Source of the DNA: an uncultured Eubacteriales bacterium
GTDB lineage: Bacteria > Bacillota > Clostridia > Oscillospirales > Acutalibacteraceae
Reading direction: 5' to 3'
NCBI GenBank assembly: GCA_900320235.1
Contig: ONRO01000208.1
Span: forward strand, 1-7,620
DNA: 7,620 nt
Part shown: piece after piece, positions 1-6,091 of the stretch
Numbering within the stretch: the stretch's first letter is position 1
Layout: every line of letters starts with the position of its first letter
The notes under the pieces: model-generated
Told to the model about the DNA's origin: nothing
What the model saw: the letters and a program-made list of their open reading frames with translations, nothing else
Database searches by the model: none
Position numbers and translations under genes: made by a program

Positions 1-123
1 AACACAGCCGGAGAAAGTGCCAAAGATCTCTCAGTCTTTGAAAATGCTGGCGATACTTTAAAAACGGCCAATGCTCAAAGCATTATCATTAAGCCTGTCA
101 GCAAAACCGCATATGCAAAATAA
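1..123 (+). CDS. C-terminal end of an unrecognised protein (partial)
   Basis: Reading frame 1 is open from the left edge for 40 codons and ends with TAA, followed directly by a strong stem-loop terminator. That is what supports it as a real gene end. The visible tail is polar with alternating hydrophobic residues (for example AQSIIIKPVS) and ends in KTAYAK. It would fit a beta-rich extracellular or enzyme C-terminus, but no motif is recognisable, so no function is assigned. It converges on the minus-strand operon beginning at 363. The start lies outside the window. Confidence 0.55.
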   Translation, partial: NTAGESAKDLSVFENAGDTLKTANAQSIIIKPVSKTAYAK

Positions 124-130
124 TAATTCA

Positions 131-170
131 AAAAGACTGACTCAACAAAGCTATGTCAAGTCAGTCTTTT
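131..170 (+). terminator. Stem-loop terminator of the partial left-hand gene
   Basis: A perfect 12-bp inverted repeat (AAAAGACTGACT at 131-142, AGTCAGTCTTTT at 159-170) encloses a 16-nt loop, 8 bp after the TAA stop. The A-run before and the T-run inside the 3' arm let it work as an intrinsic terminator in either direction. The U-tract is short (four) and lies within the stem. Confidence 0.75.
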
Positions 171-174
171 AAAC

Positions 175-252
175 CAGCGTGACGCACCCCGAGGAAGTCC
201 CCCGTGTGCCCTGGACCCTTGTTTCACGAATCAGTCAGCCTGAAAAAGTTTT
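175..252 (-). repeat. Degenerate GC-rich intergenic repeat-like element
   Basis: The stretch is much richer in GC than its surroundings and has no convincing ORF. Read on the minus strand it has AAAACTTTTTCAG (240-252), then CAAGGGTCCAGGG, then a G/C-rich imperfect hairpin (GCAC...GTGC arms around about 183-209). The 13-nt block CTGAAAAAGTTTT (plus strand) recurs exactly at 7357-7369. The phrase AAGGGTCCAGGG resembles dispersed intergenic elements I associate with ruminococcal genomes. That link comes from memory, not from a search. Confidence 0.35.
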
Positions 253-302
253 ACTCCGGCACCGCACGGCTTTCTGAGCCTGAACTACTGACATCATTTC
301 TG

Positions 303-349
303 CTAAAAAACTCCGGGAATTATTTTACAAACTAACTTTACATTTCCGG
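303..349 (-). terminator. Candidate terminator of the acylation operon
   Basis: Downstream of the last operon gene (stop at 363), minus-strand arms CCGGAA (349-344) and TTCCCGG (319-313) can pair with one bulge. They are followed by AG and a run of six T (310-305). The loop is long (about 24 nt) and AT-rich, so the call is tentative. No better terminator is visible between 171 and 362. Confidence 0.4.
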
Positions 350-362
350 TATTTATATCAGC

Positions 363-1007
363 TTATAATGAATTGATGAACCATAGTCCGAAGCACACCG
401 CAGTTACTGCCGCAAGCATTACAGACATAACGACAGCAGCTTTTCCTGTGCCTTTAGCAAGAAACCTGTACCAGTCATATTCCTCAGAAACATGTCCGTT
501 TTCTGCGTGAGAAAGTGCATTCACCGAATAATACACACTGTAAAGAATATATGGTATCAGTCCCAGAAATACCTGCCAGACGCTTATCTGAGCGCCCTTT
601 TCAAAACAGCAGAATGATACTATTCCGAAAACAGGTATGAAAAGATGAAAAAACAGATTGGCACCCCTGAGCATGGCAATCAGGGATTTGCGTACAAAAG
701 GTGCAAGAAAGCACATTACCGTCAGTAATGTTACCGTAACCCCAACTGTAAATATATATTTCAGTATATAAAACACAGACGGGATGGTCTCTGCTGAACC
801 GTAAATCAGTTCAGCTGCGGCAAATACTCCTGCATATAACCCGTAAAGAAGATTTGACTGTATGGTGAAATACTTCAGCGCATTAAGACCGTTTCCCTGA
901 AGATACTCATCCTTGTGGGCACTTATCATCATCATTATCATGCCCACTATCATCAAAACAAAGCTGAGCAGATTCAGTACAACAGATATTATATATCCTG
1001 TCTGCAT
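363..1007 (-). CDS. Six-helix membrane protein, FAR-17a/AIG1-like (Pr6Pr family)
   Basis: This 214-residue, very hydrophobic protein has about six membrane segments (roughly 5-29, 46-68, 77-101, 115-135, 141-162, 188-212). The YFTIQSNLL motif in helix 2, the RGANLFFHLFIP stretch in helix 4 and the PYILYSVYY segment match the pattern I know for FAR-17a/AIG1-like and Pr6Pr membrane proteins. Animal AIG1 and ADTRP are threonine hydrolases of fatty acid esters of hydroxy fatty acids and use a Thr and a His in the membrane. Thr48 and His121 here sit in plausible equivalent places. The ATG lies only 4 bp after the ligase stop and has a weak ribosome binding site, so translation is probably coupled to the ligase. 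It is the last gene of the operon. Hydrolase activity is an inference; a transporter or structural role is possible. Confidence 0.72.
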   Translation of the reverse strand: MQTGYIISVVLNLLSFVLMIVGMIMMMISAHKDEYLQGNGLNALKYFTIQSNLLYGLYAGVFAAAELIYGSAETIPSVFYILKYIFTVGVTVTLLTVMCFLAPFVRKSLIAMLRGANLFFHLFIPVFGIVSFCCFEKGAQISVWQVFLGLIPYILYSVYYSVNALSHAENGHVSEEYDWYRFLAKGTGKAAVVMSVMLAAVTAVCFGLWFINSL

Positions 1008-1011
1008 AAAA

Positions 1012-2526
1012 TCACTCGTTTATCTTTGCACGAATAATCTTTCTTGATGCAGTCTTTACAAATTCCTTGTCACGGAAAATTACATTTACTATTCGCTTTG
1101 CCGGCTGGAAGGTATCATTTACTTCATCGATCTTCTTGCGGATCTCAGCCTGAATATCCTTTGATTTATAATCAGGATCCGGATAGATCATCGCCGTGAT
1201 AAGCTGGTTTTCATCATATACTACCATTTCCTTGATCGGGCGGAAGGTTGCAAACTTATTCTCGATCTCCTCCGGTGAAACATTTTCGCCGTTGGAAAGG
1301 ATTATAAGATTCTTCTTTCTTCCTGTGATATATAGATAACCGTCGTCATCCTTATAGCCAAGGTCACCTGTCATAAGCCAGCCGTCTTCTGTAAGGGTTT
1401 TTGCAGTTTCCTCTGGATTTTTATAATAGCCCTTCATTACGGATTTACTCTTTACCCAGATCTCGCCGTCAACGATCTTTACCTCACAGCCGTTTACGAT
1501 TCTGCCGACTGAATCAGGCTTCGGACAATTGACAACGCCTGTACAGATTCTCGGTGAACATTCTGTCATGCCGTAGCCCTGAGCGATATCTATTCCGAAT
1601 TCCTTGAAGCCCTTGATGATATCGGGGCTGAGATATGCACCGCCTGAGAAAATAGCAACGAGCTTCTTTCCGAAGGTTTCGTGTGCGATAATCTTTTTGA
1701 AAGGTATCCTCTTTGAAGCCTGCTGCATTTTTCCGAGGATAGTTGAGGCGATCATCGGAACGAAGGTGCAGTATTCAGGCTCAAACAGCTTCAGATTCTT
1801 TGCTATATGGAACAGTGAGTCATTGACGCAGACTGTCATTCCGCACCAGAGACTGTGAAGGATATCTATTGTAAAACAGAAAACATGGTGTATCGGAAGT
1901 ACTGTAAGAACTCTCATTCCGTGGAAATTATCCTCCGGGCAGCATGTCGTGTTATCAATGAAATTACCGTGTGTCAGCATTACACCCTTGCTGATACCGG
2001 TTGTACCTGATGTGAAAAGTATTGCAGAAAGATCATCTTCTGTAACATCGCCCTCAGGCTTCTGACCATCATATTCTGCTATCATATCTGCAAGATAAAG
2101 CAGACCTTCCTCCTGCTTCTGAAGATGAACATAGTATTCTATCTGCGGACAGCGCTCTTTGAAAAGCGGAACATCCTTGACATGCTTGTCATCTATGAAG
2201 ACCATTTTACTGTCTGAGCGTGCAAGCTCGTCAGCAATATTTTCAGGGTTGTTATTTGTATCAAGCGGAACGGATACATTACAGCTGCACTGAACGCCGA
2301 ACCATGCAGTAAGATATTCCTTTGATGTTGCGCCGACAAGTGCGATATGTGTTTTTTCTGTAAAATGCTTCTGTATCCAAACAGCAATACTGTCGCAGTC
2401 CCTGCGGAATTCAGCAAAGGTTGTATTGCGGTATTTCTTATTTATATACTCACTTATAAATATTTCTTCACCGAACTGCCTGTCAGCGTCATAGACAAGC
2501 TGCCTGAGTGTTTTCAATTCAGCCAT
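1012..2526 (-). CDS. AMP-forming acyl ligase (ANL superfamily), probable acyl-ACP loading enzyme
   Basis: This adenylate-forming enzyme should activate a carboxylic acid with ATP and pass it to a thiol. From the ATG at 2526 (504 aa), motifs run in the usual order: P-loop FTSGTTGISKG at 171-181, QGYGMTE at 316-322, GDLG with Asp388, the hinge GRKKNLI at 402-408, and the C-terminal TASRKIIR with catalytic-type Lys496. The usual glycine before that lysine is Arg. Length and motifs fit fatty acyl-CoA/acyl-ACP ligases. The adjacent carrier-protein gene suggests it loads that partner instead of CoA. An upstream ATG at 2550 exists, but 2526 is preferred: it has GGAGG 8 nt upstream (2535-2539) and an 8-bp overlap with the carrier gene, typical of translational coupling. 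Substrate is not readable from sequence; a fatty or aryl acid is more likely than an amino acid. Confidence 0.93.
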   Translation of the reverse strand: MAELKTLRQLVYDADRQFGEEIFISEYINKKYRNTTFAEFRRDCDSIAVWIQKHFTEKTHIALVGATSKEYLTAWFGVQCSCNVSVPLDTNNNPENIADELARSDSKMVFIDDKHVKDVPLFKERCPQIEYYVHLQKQEEGLLYLADMIAEYDGQKPEGDVTEDDLSAILFTSGTTGISKGVMLTHGNFIDNTTCCPEDNFHGMRVLTVLPIHHVFCFTIDILHSLWCGMTVCVNDSLFHIAKNLKLFEPEYCTFVPMIASTILGKMQQASKRIPFKKIIAHETFGKKLVAIFSGGAYLSPDIIKGFKEFGIDIAQGYGMTECSPRICTGVVNCPKPDSVGRIVNGCEVKIVDGEIWVKSKSVMKGYYKNPEETAKTLTEDGWLMTGDLGYKDDDGYLYITGRKKNLIILSNGENVSPEEIENKFATFRPIKEMVVYDENQLITAMIYPDPDYKSKDIQAEIRKKIDEVNDTFQPAKRIVNVIFRDKEFVKTASRKIIRAKINE

Positions 2527-2749
2527 TTTTCTGTCCTCCGAAATAATCAAGCAGATCGCCTACGGTTTTACACTTCATGATCTCTTCTTCATCGATCTCC
2601 ACGTCGAATTCTGTTTCAGCATCACCAAGCATACACATTATGTCATATGAATTGAAACCAAGATCTTCAATAAAACGTGATTCAAGTGTAATATCATCAG
2701 GGTTTACCTCTACATACTGGCAGATCAGTTCTTTAAGTTTATCCAACAT
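2519..2749 (-). CDS. Acyl carrier protein
   Basis: This small acidic protein of 76 residues has the four-helix carrier fold pattern. The phosphopantetheine site is DLGFNSYDIM, with Ser34 as the attachment serine (the usual DSL is NSY here), followed by an acidic helix II/III region (EIDEEEI). It would hold the acyl group as a thioester between the ligase and the condensation protein. It has an excellent ribosome binding site (AAAGGAG at 2759-2765, 9 nt before the ATG). It lies 52 bp after the condensation gene and overlaps the ligase gene by 8 bp. It is not next to fatty acid synthesis genes, so it is probably a dedicated carrier and not the housekeeping AcpP. It needs a phosphopantetheinyl transferase encoded elsewhere. 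Confidence 0.93.
   Translation of the reverse strand: MLDKLKELICQYVEVNPDDITLESRFIEDLGFNSYDIMCMLGDAETEFDVEIDEEEIMKCKTVGDLLDYFGGQKNG
2535..2539 (-). promoter_or_regulatory. Ribosome binding site that sets the ligase start
   Basis: The minus strand reads GGAGG, 8 nt before the ATG at 2526 and inside the end of the carrier-protein gene. The alternative ATG at 2550 lies upstream of this site and cannot use it. Confidence 0.85.
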
Positions 2750-2758
2750 TATTTATTA

Positions 2759-2765
2759 CTCCTTT
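2759..2765 (-). promoter_or_regulatory. Ribosome binding site of the acyl carrier protein
   Basis: The minus strand reads AAAGGAG, 9 nt before the ATG at 2749. It is the strongest such site in the operon, which fits the need for more carrier than enzyme. Confidence 0.85.
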
Positions 2766-2801
2766 CGGTAATTTCATAATCTTAATTATTTTGCGGTATT
2801 A

Positions 2802-4208
2802 TCATGTCATATCAATTATTTCCTGAAGTGTCTTATCTGGATTTTCAATACTGCGGAAAAGCACTCTTCCTGTGAAATAATAGAGGAATTCTATTTCTTC
2901 CGGAGTTGCGCAGGCTGTCTGATATCCGAAGTAGAAATTCAGGCCGCCGTCGCTTGGTCTGTGCATTGCTGTGATATACATAGGCTTCGGCTGTTTTCCG
3001 CTGCTGTACCACCAGCTCTTGAAATTGATTCCCCTGAGTGTTTCACCGATTGCTGCAAGAGTACCGGGCTGATATGTAAAATCAACGCTTGCGTATGTTG
3101 CTTCAGGCGGTGCGCCGTGAGCCTGTGCAAGCTCTCCGAAGCACTGCAGCGGCGGATATTCAGAATGTATGAATATCTCATCCTGTGTCTTTTTGATAAG
3201 ACGCATTGATTCAAGAACAGTAGTATCAAGCGGCATGATTGTTCTCAGCGGGAAGCAGTGCATTCTTACGCCTCCGCACTTTTTATTATTCAGAGTTGAA
3301 CGTCTGCTTACGAGGTCACTGATAACAACATCCTCTGCCCCGCCGTTGAATTTTGCAAGAACCGTTCTGATGCCATGAAGGATTATTGCACTCACAGGCA
3401 GATCATACTTCTTTGCAAACTCCATGATCTTCATTGTTGAATCCACATCAAGCTCATAGGTGATAGTATTGCCCTTGCCGTCTGCGCTTGAAAGGAGTCC
3501 CCATTTCTGATCCGGATTATTATTCTTTCTGCGAAGCTCCATTAGTCTGCCGGGGCCTGTATAGTCTGTATAAAGCGGTTCCGGAAGTGCATACTGCTTA
3601 CGCCAGTATTCTTCGTCCTTTTTCTGTTTTTTACTGCCCTCATATGCCATATCCTTTTTGACAGATTCGATATAGGAAGCCATCGGCTTCGGATAGGGCA
3701 TATCAAACATCAGTGAGCAATATATTTCGATTACATCTCTTGTAAAGGCGATTACAGAGCTTGAATCCATACATGCATGATGAACATTATAATAGAAGCC
3801 GTTATATCCGTCCGGAAGTGTAATGATTACTATTCTTGAAAGCTTTCCGCCGAAAGTATCGAAAGGCTGAGATGTCCATTTATTAAGGACATCCTTTATC
3901 TTTTCGTCCTTCCAGCCTGAAAAATCATAATATTCAAAATATTCATTCTGATACGGAACGACATACTGCCACATTTCACCTGTATCAGGATCCTTCCACA
4001 GCCTTAATCTCATGGATTCGCATCTTTCAACTGCGCGGTTAAGAGCTTCTCTAAGAGCCGCCATATTGAGATCCAGCTGAAGGTACTGACCCGCGCCGAT
4101 ATTCTCAACTTCATGGGTAGCACCATCTTTTATCAAAGCGAGATTAAGCAGCTGTGCGGGAGTAAGAGGATAACAATCATAATTGATTCCGCCAATGTTT
4201 TTCAGCAT
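2802..4208 (-). CDS. Stand-alone condensation-domain acyltransferase (NRPS C-domain / PapA-like superfamily)
   Basis: A single condensation domain fills the protein (468 aa from the ATG at 4208), with no adenylation or carrier domain attached. Visible motifs are the N-terminal YPLTPAQ (C1-like), the catalytic site HHACMDS with His143, His144 and Asp148, EEYWRKQ near 200 (C4-like), and GGVRMHCFPLR near 312-322 (the C5 segment). The last position of the canonical HHxxxDG is Ser instead of Gly. Family members join a carrier- or CoA-bound acyl group to an amine or alcohol, giving an amide or ester. The carrier and ligase genes immediately downstream supply the likely donor; the acceptor is unknown. 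A GTG at 4217 is in frame, but AGGA at 4220-4223 is only 2 nt from it and 11 nt from the ATG, so the ATG is preferred. It is the first gene of the operon. Confidence 0.9.
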   Translation of the reverse strand: MLKNIGGINYDCYPLTPAQLLNLALIKDGATHEVENIGAGQYLQLDLNMAALREALNRAVERCESMRLRLWKDPDTGEMWQYVVPYQNEYFEYYDFSGWKDEKIKDVLNKWTSQPFDTFGGKLSRIVIITLPDGYNGFYYNVHHACMDSSSVIAFTRDVIEIYCSLMFDMPYPKPMASYIESVKKDMAYEGSKKQKKDEEYWRKQYALPEPLYTDYTGPGRLMELRRKNNNPDQKWGLLSSADGKGNTITYELDVDSTMKIMEFAKKYDLPVSAIILHGIRTVLAKFNGGAEDVVISDLVSRRSTLNNKKCGGVRMHCFPLRTIMPLDTTVLESMRLIKKTQDEIFIHSEYPPLQCFGELAQAHGAPPEATYASVDFTYQPGTLAAIGETLRGINFKSWWYSSGKQPKPMYITAMHRPSDGGLNFYFGYQTACATPEEIEFLYYFTGRVLFRSIENPDKTLQEIIDMT

Positions 4209-4265
4209 TTTTTTCACCGTCCTGACTAAAATAATTTCTTAATGTGAATATTACTATACCCCACT

Positions 4266-4294
4266 ATTATATCTCACCGTGATGTGAATTACAA
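4266..4294 (-). promoter_or_regulatory. Sigma-A-type promoter of the acylation operon
   Basis: On the minus strand, TTGTAA (4294-4289) and a perfect TATAAT (4271-4266) are separated by exactly 17 bp. The predicted start is near 4259, leaving a leader of about 50 nt before the ATG at 4208. It lies in the only long AT-rich gap upstream of the operon. Confidence 0.7.
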
Positions 4295-4301
4295 TTGACA
4301 T
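4282..4301 (-). promoter_or_regulatory. Palindrome over the -35 box, candidate operator
   Basis: The 20-bp sequence has arms ATGTGAATT and AATTGACAT around a central AC, with one mismatched pair per arm. It covers the -35 hexamer of the operon promoter. The half-site ATGTGAAT recurs at 4242-4249, just past the predicted start. Placement fits a repressor site; the regulator is unknown. Confidence 0.4.
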
Positions 4302-4308
4302 AATTACC

Positions 4309-4362
4309 AAAATTATACAAAATTCTTTGATTTTGATTTACAAAGCTATGAAAATTATACAA
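4309..4362. repeat. Pair of 12-bp direct repeats 42 bp apart
   Basis: AAAATTATACAA occurs exactly at 4309-4320 and 4351-4362. On the minus strand each contains TATAAT, so they could be extra -10 boxes, but neither has a good -35. The 42-bp period is four helical turns, so paired protein sites are another possibility. The AT-richness makes chance repetition plausible. Confidence 0.35.
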
Positions 4363-4412
4363 TAATTTAAAAAATTCGACTTATTTCATCACATTTTGTT
4401 TTTTATTCCAAT

Positions 4413-4446
4413 AATACATTCATGCCGCTTATAGTCTGAATGTATT
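4413..4446 (-). repeat. 10-bp inverted repeat after the asparagine synthetase gene
   Basis: AATACATTCA (4413-4422) and TGAATGTATT (4437-4446) pair perfectly around a 14-nt loop, 10 bp past the stop of the AsnB-like gene. It sits where a terminator would be, but the minus-strand sequence after it is A-rich instead of T-rich. A classic intrinsic terminator is therefore not supported; it may protect the mRNA end or bind protein. Confidence 0.5.
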
Positions 4447-4455
4447 CAGAGCAGA

Positions 4456-5925
4456 TCACCTTGCTTTTTCCGCTGTAAAAGGGTGCGGCGGCTGGGCACT
4501 GTTTTCTTTTATATCCTTATCATCAAGAAGAGTCTGCATGAACCAGTAAAAATTCAGTGCAAACATTTCCCTCATTCTTGCATCCGTCCTGCTGTCCGAG
4601 CTGAGCTTTTCAGCATTCCGGCAGGTATCCGAATATCTCTGACGAACATATTCATCGCCGTGAGGAAGAATACCTTTTTTAAGGATCGAACGTCTTATTT
4701 CAAGTGAGCGTGACCAGGGAAAATGATCCTCAAAAAGTATTTTTTCATTATGATACCACGGATAGCCGCCGAATAGCTCATCGGCACATTCACCCGAAAG
4801 TCCCACTGTGAAATTCTTCCTGATCTGTCTGCAGAACAGCAGCAGCGACGAATCCACATCTGCCATTCCCGGAAGATCTCTTGCATCGACTGCCTTTGTC
4901 AGTGAGGAGTAAAGGTCATAATTGTCTATGGTGACATTATGATGAACTGAGCCTATCGCATTCACCATTGTCCCGATGAATTCACTGTCAGGGGTCGGCT
5001 GGAAAAGACTTTTTCTGAAAAACCTGTCGTTATCCGTATAATCCACAGAATAGGTATCAATCGGCGGAAGTCCTCTTTTTCTATGATGCTCCGATGCAAC
5101 ATAGGATATTATGCTCGAATCCAGTCCGCCTGACAGGAATGTAAACAGCGGTACATCAGATACAAGCTGTCTTTCGATCGAATCCTGCACAAGCTCCCTC
5201 ACCCGGATAATCGTATGCTTTGCATCCTCTTCATGTTCATGAGCATGAAGCTGAAAATATCTTTTCCTGACCATTCTTTTTCCGTCATATACAGCATATT
5301 CTCCGGCAAGCAGTTCCTCGATCCCCTGAAAAACTCCCTGACCAGGAGTTCGTCCCGGGCCTATAAGGAAAAGCTCAGACAAGCCTGCCTCGTCTGTCCT
5401 TGCCGGGACAAGAGGATTTCTGAGCAGTGCTTTCAGCTCAGAGGCAAATATCAGACCTCCGCTGTAACGGTAAAAGAAAAAAGGCTTTACACCGATGCGG
5501 TCCCTTGCCATGAAAAGCTCATGCTCCCTGTGATCCCATACTGCAAAGGCAAAGATACCGTTAAGCCTTGAGATACAGTATTCGCCCCAGTAAAGATACG
5601 CACTGAGGACTACTTCCGTATCGCTTTCCGTCCTGAAAACGATACCCTTGTTTTTCAGTTCCTCCTTCAGCTCAGATGTATTATAGAGTTCGCCGTTATA
5701 TACTATCGTACATTTTTTTCGTCCGAAGCTTTTTGTCATGGGCTGGATCCCGTTTTCTATATCAATGACAGCCAGTCTGCGATGAATCAGGGCAACCGGT
5801 TCCTCAATAAATATTCCGCTGCTGTCCGGTCCCCTGTTTGCAAGCGTCAGCGACATTTCATCCAGTATCGACCTGCAGTCACGAAAGTCAAGATCCTTAT
5901 CATACCAACCTGCAATACCACACAT
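4456..5925 (-). CDS. Asparagine synthetase B-like glutamine amidotransferase, C-terminally truncated
   Basis: The ATG at 5925 gives MCGIAGWYD, which places the Cys2 nucleophile of class II glutaminases at the N-terminus. It has GGAGGG at 5931-5936 upstream, so the longer start at 5982 is rejected. The glutaminase domain shows HRRLAVID, YNGELYN (76-82) and SDTEVVL. The synthetase domain has the PP-loop LSGGLDSS (264-271) and GLSGECADELFGGY (375-388). The normal protein would use ATP and glutamine to amidate an aspartate-like carboxylate. Here the homology ends at FYWFMQTLLDDKD, where relatives continue with RMSM...GLEVRVPF and about 120 more residues. A short unrelated proline-containing tail of about 18 residues follows to a total of 489. 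The other two frames stop at once after this point, so a deletion is likelier than a frameshift. It could be inactive or glutaminase-only. Confidence 0.9.
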   Translation of the reverse strand: MCGIAGWYDKDLDFRDCRSILDEMSLTLANRGPDSSGIFIEEPVALIHRRLAVIDIENGIQPMTKSFGRKKCTIVYNGELYNTSELKEELKNKGIVFRTESDTEVVLSAYLYWGEYCISRLNGIFAFAVWDHREHELFMARDRIGVKPFFFYRYSGGLIFASELKALLRNPLVPARTDEAGLSELFLIGPGRTPGQGVFQGIEELLAGEYAVYDGKRMVRKRYFQLHAHEHEEDAKHTIIRVRELVQDSIERQLVSDVPLFTFLSGGLDSSIISYVASEHHRKRGLPPIDTYSVDYTDNDRFFRKSLFQPTPDSEFIGTMVNAIGSVHHNVTIDNYDLYSSLTKAVDARDLPGMADVDSSLLLFCRQIRKNFTVGLSGECADELFGGYPWYHNEKILFEDHFPWSRSLEIRRSILKKGILPHGDEYVRQRYSDTCRNAEKLSSDSRTDARMREMFALNFYWFMQTLLDDKDIKENSAQPPHPFTAEKAR

Positions 5926-5930
5926 AAAAA

Positions 5931-5936
5931 CCCTCC
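5931..5936 (-). promoter_or_regulatory. Ribosome binding site of the AsnB-like gene
   Basis: The minus strand reads GGAGGG, 5 nt before the ATG that begins MCGIAG. It fixes the start at 5925. Confidence 0.85.
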
Positions 5937-5968
5937 GTAAAAAGAAATGATCCCGCTGCTGAAATATA

Positions 5969-5989
5969 AGATCAGTAAACACCTGATCT
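5969..5989 (-). other. Leader hairpin upstream of the AsnB-like gene
   Basis: A perfect 7-bp stem (AGATCAG / CTGATCT) with a 7-nt loop lies 43 nt before the ATG. No T-run follows, so it is not a terminator; role unknown. Confidence 0.35.
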
Positions 5990-6000
5990 GTATTCCGGTG

Positions 6001-6006
6001 ATTATA
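6001..6006 (-). promoter_or_regulatory. Candidate -10 box for the AsnB-like gene
   Basis: A perfect TATAAT on the minus strand lies 75 bp before the ATG. No recognisable TTGACA-like box is found 16-18 bp upstream. The gene may instead be read through from the ylbJ-like gene, which ends at 6092 with no clear terminator between. Confidence 0.3.
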
Positions 6007-6091
6007 ACCACTTTCTGCCTTTTGCCGTTCTGGCGAAGACTATTTTCCCTGTATTTTCGTATTACTGATATGCTTATTCACCCACTGGGAT

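Noticed and set aside
171..362. A riboswitch or small RNA gene
   Set aside because: Some hairpin potential exists, but no known conserved core or promoter/terminator pair is visible; a repeat remnant is simpler.
4209..4217. GTG start for the condensation protein
   Set aside because: The only Shine-Dalgarno-like sequence is 2 nt from the GTG; the ATG at 4208 is better spaced.
4295..4323. Plus-strand TTGACA at 4295-4300 as a promoter
   Set aside because: No -10 box at 16-18 bp spacing and no plus-strand gene downstream; the sequence is better explained as an arm of the palindrome.
4218..4530. Frameshift as the cause of the short AsnB-like protein
   Set aside because: The alternative frames meet stops immediately after LLDDKD, and nothing resembling the missing GLEVRVPF segment is found up to the next gene.
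5215..5571. 118-codon plus-strand ORF
   Set aside because: It lies wholly antisense to the well-supported AsnB-like gene; no ribosome site and no recognisable motif.
5926..5982. Longer N-terminus for the AsnB-like protein (19 extra residues)
   Set aside because: The catalytic cysteine must follow the initiator Met (MCGIAG), and GGAGGG sits correctly before the ATG at 5925.
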